DNA of 9,768 nt from SAR202 cluster bacterium (GCA_009391605.1 VFGQ01000059.1:1-9768), one strand, 5' to 3'; positions 1 to 6,582 are shown, counted from the first letter of the stretch. Translations and numbers: made by a program. Notes: generated from the sequence alone by a model not told the origin.

Positions 1-426
1 TAAAGGTGCACCTTGTCCTTTATTGATAATATCTTTTGTTCGAAAATTATAAATAACAGGAACTTTTAAGCTTTTTGATATATAAAGAGGTTCCCCAATT
101 TGTAATGTAGATTGTCCTCCATCATGAAAAATTGTTTGCCCATGAATTCCTATTAAATCATATTTAAGATTATTTTCTTTTACCCATTCAGTGATTTTTT
201 CTGACCAGAATTGTCCAAGTTCCATATGTGTTTTGGTTAATTCTGAAGGGTCTGATGTATATAAGTTTAATAATTTTTTAGTGAGTGAAACAGGGTATTG
301 TACATAATGATTAATTATAATTTCTCCATCTATAGAATTATTGTTTTTTTTGCAATTTACTAAAGATAAATCCATCCCGTCGCATGATGTGCCGGTCATT
401 AATCCTATTACTTTTATACTTTCCAT
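1..426 (-). CDS. anmK: Anhydro-N-acetylmuramic acid kinase, N-terminal part (cut by window edge)
   Basis: Phosphorylates and opens 1,6-anhydro-MurNAc to MurNAc-6-phosphate in the cytoplasm, a step of peptidoglycan recycling. This stretch is not in the supplied ORF set because it has no stop inside the window; I translated it from the ATG at 426. The 142 visible residues carry family landmarks: the ATP-binding GTSCDGMD near residues 12-19 (family GTSxDGxD), HGQTIFH at 95-101, QIGEP at 109-113, and NFRTKDIINKGQGAPL at 127-142. By family comparison Asp132 in that last segment sits where the catalytic Asp is expected. The full protein is normally about 370 residues, so more than half lies beyond position 1. 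The start is 3 bp after the murQ stop, which points to translational coupling in one operon. MurQ uses the product of this enzyme. The identification is firm. Confidence 0.95.
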   Translation of the reverse strand, partial: MESIKVIGLMTGTSCDGMDLSLVNCKKNNNSIDGEIIINHYVQYPVSLTKKLLNLYTSDPSELTKTHMELGQFWSEKITEWVKENNLKYDLIGIHGQTIFHDGGQSTLQIGEPLYISKSLKVPVIYNFRTKDIINKGQGAPL

Positions 427-429
427 GAT

Positions 430-1260
430 TCAGATAATCCTATTTAAAAATCCTTTGTTTTGCTTGAGTAGTTTTTGAGCTTCAATAAATGATATGTTTT
501 GCAAATATGAAACAACAGCAATTTTTATATTTTTACCTGATTTATAAAACAATGCTTCTGATTGTTTTGTATTTAAATTAGTAATTATAGAAATTATTTT
601 TATTGATCTGTTAATTAATTTATCATTTAAAGGTTTAACAGAAATCATAAGATTTTTATAAGTTTTTCCTGATTTGATCATGGATACAGAAGTAATTATA
701 TTTAAAAGTTGCTTGGTAAGTGTCCCTGATAACATTCTAGTAGAATCAAGAATTTTTTCTTTTTCAACTCCCAAATTGATATTAATATTGTATGTAGAGT
801 TTGTTTTATTTGAAATAAGAGCAGTTTGTATATTGTTTGATTTACAATAATCTAATGCTGACACTGTATAAGGAGTTGTCCCACTTGAACTTATTCCAAT
901 TACTAAATCATCACAATTTATTTTTTCTTTTTTTAATATATTTATTGATTCGGTTACTGAATCTTCAGATCCCTCAACTGAATGTTTCATAGCTTCTGAG
1001 CCTCCTGCTATTATTCCTTTGAATGTGGAGTCACTATAAGTCGGGTATAGTTCGGCTGCTTCTATTACAGCTAATCTTCCGCTGGTTCCTGCACCTAATA
1101 GAAAAATCTTATTTTGATTTATTATTCTTTCCGTACATTGATTGATTAAATTTTCTATATCTGTTTTGTTTTTGTTAACAACTTCTGAAATAGATATTTC
1201 TGCTTGTTTGAAATAATCAATTAATTCGGGAATGGATGAATTGTCATAATCTATATTCAT
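430..1260 (-). CDS. murQ: N-acetylmuramic acid 6-phosphate etherase
   Basis: Cleaves the lactyl ether of MurNAc-6-phosphate to give GlcNAc-6-phosphate and D-lactate. The 276 residues form one SIS sugar-phosphate domain. Seen: the phosphate loop GAGTSGRL at 56-63; EAAE ending at Glu70, the position of the first catalytic Glu in E. coli MurQ; SVEGSEDS at 94-101 with the second acidic site; GISSSGTT at 122-129; and the family block STRMLSGT at 173-180 followed by MIKSGKTYKNLM. The N-terminus is about 20-25 residues shorter than E. coli MurQ and lacks the usual TExRNP opening. In the same frame upstream there is no ATG, GTG or TTG before a stop at about 1303-1305, so this ATG is the only normal start. 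No clear ribosome binding site is visible. It is first in an operon with anmK. The SIS domain could suggest another sugar isomerase, but the E-rich motifs and the anmK partner settle it. Confidence 0.95.
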   Translation of the reverse strand: MNIDYDNSSIPELIDYFKQAEISISEVVNKNKTDIENLINQCTERIINQNKIFLLGAGTSGRLAVIEAAELYPTYSDSTFKGIIAGGSEAMKHSVEGSEDSVTESINILKKEKINCDDLVIGISSSGTTPYTVSALDYCKSNNIQTALISNKTNSTYNININLGVEKEKILDSTRMLSGTLTKQLLNIITSVSMIKSGKTYKNLMISVKPLNDKLINRSIKIISIITNLNTKQSEALFYKSGKNIKIAVVSYLQNISFIEAQKLLKQNKGFLNRII

Positions 1261-1316
1261 ATAATGAGCTTTATTTATTAAAATATATTTGTTAAATGTT
1301 AATCATACATCATTTT

Positions 1317-1324
1317 AAGAGGAG
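1317..1324 (+). promoter_or_regulatory. Shine-Dalgarno deciding the start of the CMD-family gene
   Basis: AAGAGGAG lies 8 nt before the ATG at 1333 and itself overlaps the GTG at 1324. The upstream GTG could therefore not be served by this site, and the shorter reading is favoured. Confidence 0.75.
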
Positions 1325-1332
1325 TGTATTTA

Positions 1333-1725
1333 ATGTCAATTTTGAAACCTATTTCAGAAGAAAATGCTGATAGTAAAGTAAAAGCAGTTTATGACGAAAT
1401 TAAAAAAACTAGAGGAATAAATTTTGTACCAAATTTTTGGAAAACAATAGCAAATGATTATAATACTCTTGAAAGAACATGGAATTCATTACAACAGGTC
1501 ATGCAAGAAGGAGAACTGAGTAATATTTTTAAAGAAATGATATACATTGCTGTATCAATGACTAATGGATGTGAATATTGTATTAGATCTCATAGTAAAG
1601 CAGCAGAGTCGAAAGGAATGAATAATAAAATGCTTAAGGAATTAATTGCTGTAGTTGCAATGGCAAATGAGACAAATAGATTAGTTGAATCTTATCAAGT
1701 TGAGGTTGATGAGAATTTAAAGTAA
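1333..1725 (+). CDS. Carboxymuconolactone decarboxylase-family (AhpD-like) protein
   Basis: A 130-residue all-helical AhpD/CMD-fold protein. Many relatives are peroxidases or thiol-disulfide proteins rather than decarboxylases. The redox motif is present: Glu68, then Cys80-x-x-Cys83-x3-His87 in NGCEYCIRSHSKAAESKG. The spacing of 12 from Glu to the first Cys equals that of mycobacterial AhpD (Glu118, Cys130, Cys133, His137). The His that AhpD has between the two cysteines is missing here (EY in its place). A GTG at 1324 would add three residues. The ATG at 1333 is preferred because an AAGAGGAG Shine-Dalgarno lies at 1317-1324, 8 nt before it. It is divergent from murQ and convergent with the metal permease, whose stop codon is 3 bp away, so it is probably a single-gene transcript. 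A role in peroxide or thiol chemistry is inference from the motif; the substrate is unknown. Confidence 0.88.
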   Translation: MSILKPISEENADSKVKAVYDEIKKTRGINFVPNFWKTIANDYNTLERTWNSLQQVMQEGELSNIFKEMIYIAVSMTNGCEYCIRSHSKAAESKGMNNKMLKELIAVVAMANETNRLVESYQVEVDENLK

Positions 1726-1728
1726 TTA

Positions 1729-2532
1729 TTAATACCAGATAAATTCTGTATTAAAAATTATGTCTGATCCCAATAACATTCCTAATGTAATACTTAATAT
1801 ACCTGCGAAAGCACTTAAGATTTTTGTGAGACTTATATTTTTATTGCCAATTGTAAATGGGAATGATAATAAAAGTGTCATGATTGACATAGATAGGATA
1901 GTTCCAAATCCAAACATAACGATATAAAGTATTCCTTTAAAAAAATTATTAATTGATGGAAGTAAAATTAGCATTACTGCACTACTTCCGGCTAGACTAT
2001 GGATAATACCTATTACAAATGATTTTGGTCTGAATTGAGGTTTTGAAAATGCAAATCTTGATCCTTTTTTATTTTCATTAGATTCATAGGGGTGGTTATG
2101 TGGAATTTTAAATTTTGGTAATTTGAAAAATTTGTATGCTTTATTAAAATATTGACTTATCAAATCTTTATTTTTAATAGATATTATCAGTGCCTGTACA
2201 CCTAAAAGTATTAACATTAAAGCAACAGTAAATTCAAAATAATGAGCAATATCTTCATAATTGTCCATTAATCCTCTTAAATTAAGAATAATTACACCAA
2301 GGAGTAACAGAGGTATGCTATGCCCCAAACCCCATGAAGCTCCAATCCAAAAACCTTTCCATATGTTTTTAGATTCAGAAACAATGGTAGATACTGCCAC
2401 TACATGATCAGCATCGGTAGCATGCCTGAAACCCATAACAATACCAAGAAAAAGCATAGTTACCCACTTAGAATCCGGAAGAGATTCCAGGTTAAAAGAA
2501 TAGCTTGGTATAAGATCTAATAATATTGCCAT
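1729..2532 (-). CDS. Nickel/cobalt permease of the NiCoT/UreH type
   Basis: A 267-residue integral membrane protein likely to import Ni2+ and/or Co2+. The decisive motif is HATDADH at 37-43 in the first membrane segment, the HX4DH signature (His37, Asp42, His43) of nickel-cobalt transporters. A second signature-like stretch, GASWGLGHS at 64-72, follows, and HSLAGSS at 178-184 opens the second half, as in UreH-like proteins. Hydrophobic segments lie near 24-50, 60-84, 97-119, 172-191, 197-224 and 235-258, about six in all. A hydrophilic loop at 120-170 holds HNHP at 145-148. It lies 55 bp downstream of a Fur-family regulator gene on the same strand, with a perfect palindrome over its promoter, which supports metal-dependent control. 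Full NiCoT proteins are longer with eight helices, so a NicO/UreH-like subgroup is the safer label. Whether it carries nickel or cobalt cannot be read from the sequence. Confidence 0.87.
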   Translation of the reverse strand: MAILLDLIPSYSFNLESLPDSKWVTMLFLGIVMGFRHATDADHVVAVSTIVSESKNIWKGFWIGASWGLGHSIPLLLLGVIILNLRGLMDNYEDIAHYFEFTVALMLILLGVQALIISIKNKDLISQYFNKAYKFFKLPKFKIPHNHPYESNENKKGSRFAFSKPQFRPKSFVIGIIHSLAGSSAVMLILLPSINNFFKGILYIVMFGFGTILSMSIMTLLLSFPFTIGNKNISLTKILSAFAGILSITLGMLLGSDIIFNTEFIWY

Positions 2533-2555
2533 TTTATATATAGGAATATTGATTT

Positions 2556-2584
2556 ATTTTATAGTTATTGCAAATCATTTGCAA
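2556..2584 (-). promoter_or_regulatory. Predicted sigma-70-type promoter of the nickel/cobalt permease
   Basis: On the minus strand, TTGCAA (2584-2579, four of six matches to TTGACA) is followed after exactly 17 nt by TAAAAT (2561-2556, five of six matches to TATAAT). Transcription would begin near 2549, about 17 nt before the ATG. The -35 and the spacer lie inside the inverted repeat, so a bound repressor would block polymerase. Confidence 0.55.
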
Positions 2585-2591
2585 TAACTAT
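2561..2591. promoter_or_regulatory. Perfect inverted repeat, Nur/Fur-family operator
   Basis: Two 14-bp arms are perfectly complementary around a 3-bp centre (TCA at 2575-2577). The core is TTGCAA-N5-TTGCAA (2568-2573 and 2579-2584), which can also be read as the 7-1-7 Fur-type palindrome TGCAAAT-C-ATTTGCA. It matches the published Streptomyces Nur box (tTGCaa-N5-ttGCAA) and is similar to TGCAA-type boxes of alphaproteobacterial Mur/Fur. It covers the last codons and stop of the Fur-family gene and the promoter of the permease. No T-run follows the repeat on either strand, which argues against a terminator. That the neighbouring Fur-family protein binds here is inference. Confidence 0.8.
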
Positions 2592-3016
2592 GTACATTCG
2601 TTACATACGCCTATATATACAAAATTATTATTTATGTTATTAAAATTCGTTTTTTGTTTTAAGATAGAATTTATAGATTTAACTGATTCTTCGGAAATGT
2701 CAACTATTTTGTCACAGGATTCACAAATTAAATGTACATTTTGATTTGTATTATTCAAATAATATATTGCAGGTTTATGAGGAATGTGAGAATGTTGAAG
2801 TAATCCTAATTCTTCTAGTGCATCCAATGTTCTGTATATTGTTGTTTGGTCAATATTTATCTTAGATTTTTTATTTACCAATAAAGTTAATTCTTTTGCG
2901 CTAAAATGGAAGTGAATGTTTTTTTCTAATAATTCGCAAATTAATTTTCTTGATTGAGTAATTCTGTACCCATTATTTTTTAGTATTTTCAATAAATTCA
3001 TTGGATAATTATACAT
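2588..3016 (-). CDS. Fur-family metal-responsive repressor (Nur/Zur-like)
   Basis: A 142-residue DNA-binding dimer of the Fur superfamily. The N-terminal winged helix carries RITQSR at 18-23 and the recognition helix DQTTIYRTLDALEELGLL at 56-73. The C-terminal half holds the structural zinc cysteines C98-x2-C101 (HLICESC) and C138-x2-C141 (CNEC) two residues from the end. Candidate regulatory ligands are His35, His37, His75, His77, His80 and His95. The HHxH cluster usual just before HLIC is reduced here to NQNVH, so the sensory site differs from classical Fur. ATG codons at 3016 and 3001 are both possible, and neither has a Shine-Dalgarno. The Nur-like operator at its 3' end and the downstream nickel/cobalt permease suggest nickel or cobalt sensing; Zur or Mur remain alternatives. 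Family assignment is firm, the metal is inferred. Confidence 0.9.
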   Translation of the reverse strand: MYNYPMNLLKILKNNGYRITQSRKLICELLEKNIHFHFSAKELTLLVNKKSKINIDQTTIYRTLDALEELGLLQHSHIPHKPAIYYLNNTNQNVHLICESCDKIVDISEESVKSINSILKQKTNFNNINNNFVYIGVCNECT

Positions 3017-3027
3017 TATGATTTTGT

Positions 3028-3056
3028 CATATAAACTGACTTTGATACTTTTGCAA
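3028..3056 (-). promoter_or_regulatory. Candidate promoter of the Fur-family gene with an operator half-site
   Basis: On the minus strand TTGCAA (3056-3051) is followed after 17 nt by TATATG (3033-3028, four of six matches to the -10 consensus). TTGCAA has the same sequence and spacing as the -35 of the permease promoter, but the partner half-site is degenerate (tattat at 3062-3067). Weak self-regulation is possible. Confidence 0.3.
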
Positions 3057-3153
3057 ATAAATATTATTTAGATTTAAACATATATGATTGAAAAAGTTTT
3101 ATGTAATGTTGTTGGTGACTATGAAATTTTTAAAAATGAATTCAAACAATATG

Positions 3154-3162
3154 TGTTAAAAT
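3154..3162 (+). promoter_or_regulatory. Candidate extended -10 element for the SulP-thiolase transcript
   Basis: TG-T-TAAAAT fits the extended -10 pattern TGnTAnAAT. Transcription would start near 3169, about 23 nt before the ATG at 3192. I see no good -35 sequence, which extended -10 promoters can lack. Confidence 0.3.
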
Positions 3163-3191
3163 AATTCATCTTTATTCTGCTAAATTATTTT

Positions 3192-4382
3192 ATGTTTAAA
3201 TTGAATCACATAAAAAATGATTTCTATGGGGGAATTACTACGGCAGTAGTTGCTTTACCATTAGCATTGGCTTTTGGAGTAACTTCGGGAATTGGAGCTA
3301 TTGCTGGACTTTGGGGAGCTATAATTTTAGGATTTTTTGCAGCTCTATTTGGAGGTACAAAAAGTCAGATTTCAGGGCCGACGAGCCCTATGACTATTGT
3401 AATGTCAGGGATAGTTTTAACATATCATAATGAATTGGATTTGATTTTCACCATTGTTGTTCTAACAGGCCTAATTCAAATTTTGTTTGGTATCTTAAGG
3501 ATTGGGAAACATATTCACTTTGTTCCATCACCTGTGATTTCAGGATTTGTAACTGGTATAGGTTGTATTATAATAATTATTCAATTTGGGCCAATGATTG
3601 GCCATCAACTTCATGGTAAAATTTTCGATATTTTACAAAACCTTATGATCATTAATAATATCAATAATGATTCCCTAATAATTGGAATGATTGGATTATT
3701 TATATTGTTAATTTACCCAAAAAGATTTAATAAAATTATTCCATCACCATTAATTTGTTTATTGATTGGGGTTTTACTTTCATATTACATATTTACTAAT
3801 GCAATAACTTTAAAAGAAATACCTGTAGGATTACCAGAATTGATTTCATTTAAAATGACATTATCTAAGGCTCCGTTTATGTTTTTCTCAGCTTTTACTT
3901 TAGCTTTATTAGGTTCTATAGATTCGTTGATAACTTCTTTAGTAGCTGATAAAGCTACAAATACTAAGCATAATTCTAATAAAGAATTAATTGGACAAGG
4001 AATAGGAAATACTATTTCAGGGTTATTTGGTGCTCTTCCCGGAGCTGGAGCTACAATGCGTACTATGGTAAATATAAAATCAGGTGGAAAGACAAATCTG
4101 TCAGGGATGATTCATGCTTTATTATTATTGGGAGTTGTATTGGGACTAGCCCCCTTATTTGAAATAATTCCTAATTCTATATTAGCAGGAATATTAATCA
4201 AAATAGGGTGGGATATAATTGATTGGGATTATATAAAAAATTTTAAGAATGAAAAAGTTACAGATTACTGTTTGATGTTATTTGTATTATTCCTCACTGT
4301 TTTTATAGATCTGATAATTGCAGTATTTTCAGGTATTGTATTATATTGGATAGTAAATCTAATTAATAGAAAATTCAAATGA
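3192..4382 (+). CDS. SulP-family anion permease without a STAS domain
   Basis: A 396-residue membrane transporter of the SulP/SLC26 family, whose bacterial members move sulfate, bicarbonate or dicarboxylates. Seen: the opening NDFYGGITTAVVALPLALAF at 9-28; the SQISGPTSPMT motif at 58-68 in the substrate-site helix; VPSPVISGFVTGIG at 111-124; GSIDSL at 241-246 followed by VADKATNTKHNSNKELIGQG at 251-270; GALPGAGATMRT at 280-291; and SGGKTNLSGMIHA at 297-309. The core membrane domain is complete and ends in LYWIVNLINRKFK. The C-terminal cytoplasmic STAS domain of about 120 residues found in most bacterial relatives is absent. The stop codon overlaps the thiolase start, so this is not a sequencing truncation with leftover STAS coding downstream. 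There is no Shine-Dalgarno before the ATG. The substrate cannot be read from the sequence. Confidence 0.92.
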   Translation: MFKLNHIKNDFYGGITTAVVALPLALAFGVTSGIGAIAGLWGAIILGFFAALFGGTKSQISGPTSPMTIVMSGIVLTYHNELDLIFTIVVLTGLIQILFGILRIGKHIHFVPSPVISGFVTGIGCIIIIIQFGPMIGHQLHGKIFDILQNLMIINNINNDSLIIGMIGLFILLIYPKRFNKIIPSPLICLLIGVLLSYYIFTNAITLKEIPVGLPELISFKMTLSKAPFMFFSAFTLALLGSIDSLITSLVADKATNTKHNSNKELIGQGIGNTISGLFGALPGAGATMRTMVNIKSGGKTNLSGMIHALLLLGVVLGLAPLFEIIPNSILAGILIKIGWDIIDWDYIKNFKNEKVTDYCLMLFVLFLTVFIDLIIAVFSGIVLYWIVNLINRKFK

Positions 4383-5557
4383 ATAATGAAATTGTTATAG
4401 TAGCAGCAAAAAGAACTCCAATAGGTTCTTTTCAAGGTGTATTTAATAATACAACAGCTGTTGAATTATCTACTGTGGTGACTAAATCAGTTATAGATCA
4501 AATATCTATCGATCCAAATGAAATTGATGAAGCTATAATAGGTTGTGTTTTAACTGCTGGATTAGGTCAAGCACCTGCAAGACAAGTTTCAATAGCTTCA
4601 GGATTATCTTTAGATACCGGAGCCATAACCGTGAATAAAGTGTGTAGTTCTGGTCTGCAAAGTATTTTAATCGGCAATGATATGATAAAGGCAGGTACAG
4701 CTAATATAGTTTTAGCTGGCGGTATGGAATCTATGACGATGTCTCCGTACCTAATGCCAAATGCCAGGCAGGGTTATAGAATGGGATCTGGTGAAGTTAT
4801 TGATCATATGTTTTATGATGGCCTGCAAAACCCTTATGATCAAAATTTAATGGGATATTTTGCTGAACAAACTTCAAAAAAATATGGATTTACCAGGGAA
4901 GATCAGGATTTATTTTCCATTGAATCAGTTAATAGATCTTTAAGAGCGCAAAAATTGGGATTATTTGATGATGAAATTGAATCTGTTGTTGTAAAAACGA
5001 GAAGAGATACTTCTACAATTTCCAAAGATGAAGAACCTGAAAAATGTGATATTGATAAAATTCCATCAATGAGACCAGCGTTTGATAAAAATGGTACTGT
5101 AACTGCGGCAAGTTCATCTTCAATTTCTGACGGGGCTGCATCTCTGATTATAATGTCTGCTGTTGATGCTCAAAGCCGAGGATTAAAGCCTCTGGCAATT
5201 ATACGTGGGCATAAAAGACATTCACAGGAACCTGAATGGTTTACTACAGCAAATATAGGAGCTATTGACAAATTACAGAAAGAATTAAATTGGAATAAAG
5301 ATTTAGTTGATTTATACGAAATTAATGAAGCATTTGCGTGTGTAACTATGGCTGCAATGACAGATTTGGATATAGATCATAACAAATTAAATATTCATGG
5401 CGGTGCATGTGCTTTGGGACATCCGATTGGAGCTAGTGCAGCGAGGATTTTGATAACCCTTATTTATGCTCTCAAAGCTAATAAGGGTAAACGTGGAATA
5501 GCATCAGCTTGCAATGGTGGTGGCGAGGCAGTTGCAATCGCTATAGAAATTCCATGA
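4379..5557 (+). CDS. Acetyl-CoA acetyltransferase (thiolase)
   Basis: Condenses two acyl-CoA units or cleaves 3-ketoacyl-CoA, in fatty acid, amino acid or acetoacetyl-CoA metabolism. The protein is 392 residues, the same length as Zoogloea PhbA. The catalytic residues fall at the same numbers: nucleophile Cys89 in NKVCSSG, His348 in GGACALGHPIGAS, and Cys378 in ACNGGGE. NEAFA at 316-320 completes the active site. TVTAASSSSISDGAA at 240-254 is the usual thiolase core stretch. The loop where biosynthetic thiolases have HMG reads LMG (157-159), so chain-length preference is uncertain. The ATG overlaps the SulP stop as ATGA, a mark of translational coupling. No partner dehydrogenase or CoA-transferase is in the window. 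Family certain; symbol (atoB, phaA, fadA) left open. Confidence 0.95.
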   Translation: MNNEIVIVAAKRTPIGSFQGVFNNTTAVELSTVVTKSVIDQISIDPNEIDEAIIGCVLTAGLGQAPARQVSIASGLSLDTGAITVNKVCSSGLQSILIGNDMIKAGTANIVLAGGMESMTMSPYLMPNARQGYRMGSGEVIDHMFYDGLQNPYDQNLMGYFAEQTSKKYGFTREDQDLFSIESVNRSLRAQKLGLFDDEIESVVVKTRRDTSTISKDEEPEKCDIDKIPSMRPAFDKNGTVTAASSSSISDGAASLIIMSAVDAQSRGLKPLAIIRGHKRHSQEPEWFTTANIGAIDKLQKELNWNKDLVDLYEINEAFACVTMAAMTDLDIDHNKLNIHGGACALGHPIGASAARILITLIYALKANKGKRGIASACNGGGEAVAIAIEIP

Positions 5558-5584
5558 AAAATTAGATTTATTCGTTATTATTTT

Positions 5585-5589
5585 GGAGG
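5585..5589 (+). promoter_or_regulatory. Strong Shine-Dalgarno of the VOC gene
   Basis: GGAGG stands 6 nt before the ATG at 5596. It confirms that start and is unusual here, since most other genes have no recognisable site. It suggests independent, strong translation of the VOC protein. Confidence 0.8.
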
Positions 5590-5595
5590 TTTAAA

Positions 5596-5991
5596 ATGCC
5601 ATATATCGTAAATCATATTCATTTAAAATCAAAAGATCCAAAATTAACTGCTGATTGGTTTGTTAAAGCTTTTAAAGTTGAAATAGTGTCAGATAGAGTA
5701 AGAACTTTTGGAGATCGATTCATAGAAACTAAAGCTGAAGGTGGTATGAGGATTTTTATATCTGGAGCCAGAGATGGAGAAGAGTTGAATCCTGCTGATG
5801 ATGATGCTCATTATGGTTTGGAGCATTTTGGTTTTGATACTGATGATATCGAATCTGATATCAAAAAACTTGTAGATATGGGCGCTGTACATAAAGAAGG
5901 ACCGATTACTGTGCCGAGTGGGATGAAAATAGGTTATATAGCTGCACCTGGTGGTATAAGAATAGAATTAATTGAACCTCATTTAATGTGA
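5596..5991 (+). CDS. VOC-superfamily (glyoxalase/dioxygenase fold) protein
   Basis: A 131-residue vicinal-oxygen-chelate protein with two beta-alpha-beta-beta-beta modules. The first opens with VNHIHLKSKDPKLTADWF (5-22), whose His7 or His9 is a usual metal ligand. The second opens with GLEHFGFDTDDIE (74-86), where His77 is the matching ligand, and ends with GGIRIELIEP (119-128), where Glu124 is the likely last ligand. PSGMKIGYIAAPGG at 107-120 resembles the loop before the final strand in glyoxalase-like enzymes. GGAGG at 5585-5589, 6 nt before the ATG, is the strongest ribosome binding site here. It lies 38 bp after the thiolase and may be co-transcribed. It could be a methylmalonyl-CoA epimerase, lyase or dioxygenase relative; length and motifs do not decide. 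Confidence 0.88.
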   Translation: MPYIVNHIHLKSKDPKLTADWFVKAFKVEIVSDRVRTFGDRFIETKAEGGMRIFISGARDGEELNPADDDAHYGLEHFGFDTDDIESDIKKLVDMGAVHKEGPITVPSGMKIGYIAAPGGIRIELIEPHLM

Positions 5992-6453
5992 CATCAATTT
6001 TAATTCTTTTTTTCTTGCCATATTCATTATATGATTTGGGGCAATTATGGCACAAAAATACAATAATGGATTCAATATTATTTATTACCATTCTGATATA
6101 ATACTCAATCTGTAAGTATGTATACAATCTATGGTCAGATAAATATCTTATGGTTTTTTGATAGCTCATTAATTATTAAGATAATCACGATACATACTTG
6201 CAGATCAATAAACATTGTAATGCCATTGCTGATATAGTGTATTAGTACAAGGTGGAGCTAGTAGTGGATTGTTGCAAATGCTGATAGGTATTATTAATTA
6301 ATTAGTGATGCTCACGTAATCGTAAATGTAAATTTACTTTCTAGCTCTTTTTTGCTACTTCTTCTAACACTCTTGAACTTATCGATACAAGCAAAGCTCG
6401 TGCGAAAATTTAGGGATAACTCTCCTAAGATATGACATATAAATAAATAATAA

Positions 6454-6483
6454 CCCTTAAAGCCAATCGGCTTGAGCTAAGGG
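6454..6483. terminator. Two-tier hairpin, possible minus-strand terminator
   Basis: CCCTTA (6454-6459) pairs with TAAGGG (6478-6483). Directly inside, AAGCC (6460-6464) pairs with GGCTT (6469-6473) around the loop AATC, leaving a 4-nt bulge GAGC at 6474-6477. Read on the minus strand it is followed by a T-rich stretch (complement of 6439-6453), so it could end the secernin-maf transcript about 165 nt past the maf stop. On the plus strand no T-run follows. A structured piece of an RNA is the alternative. Confidence 0.4.
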
Positions 6484-6536
6484 ATATGCTAGAATATTCT
6501 TTCTAATTGTAAATATATGGCTTTATCAGTAGCTAA

Positions 6537-6559
6537 TGTGCCATTTAGTGTGCCATTTA
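6537..6559. repeat. Tandem 11-bp direct repeat TGTGCCATTTA
   Basis: TGTGCCATTTA occurs at 6537-6547 and again at 6549-6559, one base apart, so the period is 12 bp. That is close to one helical turn. It lies about 42 bp upstream of the tRNA gene, around the expected -35 region. It may be a binding site or a chance duplication. Confidence 0.6.
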
Positions 6560-6576
6560 AGTACATTAATGGATTG

Positions 6577-6582
6577 GATAAT
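6577..6582 (+). promoter_or_regulatory. Candidate -10 element of tRNA-Trp
   Basis: GATAAT matches five of six bases of TATAAT and ends 19 nt before the mature tRNA 5' end. A primary transcript with a leader of about a dozen bases would result. No convincing -35 is visible; the tandem repeat occupies that region. Confidence 0.3.

Noticed and set aside
2561..2591. Reading the large inverted repeat as a transcription terminator of the Fur-family gene
   Set aside because: The stem is AT-rich and no T-run follows on the minus strand. The operator-promoter overlap explains it better.
3084..3164. Plus-strand frame of 26 codons starting MIEKVLCNVVG, before the SulP gene
   Set aside because: No Shine-Dalgarno, very short, no recognised family, and its end coincides with the likely -10 of the SulP transcript. 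Could be a remnant but not supportable.
5689..5892. Minus-strand reading frame of 67 codons inside the VOC gene
   Set aside because: Entirely antisense to a well-supported gene; composition follows the complement of its codons.
5906..6169. Minus-strand reading frame of 87 codons across the VOC 3' end and the gap
   Set aside because: No ribosome binding site, no recognisable motif, and its last third is only the antisense of the VOC coding sequence, which has strong evidence.
6190..6440. Short open stretches on both strands that read like protein pieces (for example GGASSGLL on plus; ARALLVS and RVLEEVAKKS on minus)
   Set aside because: Each is under about 35 codons, in different frames and without starts. 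I could not tie them to an integrase or any other family, so I list the region only as an unexplained gap.
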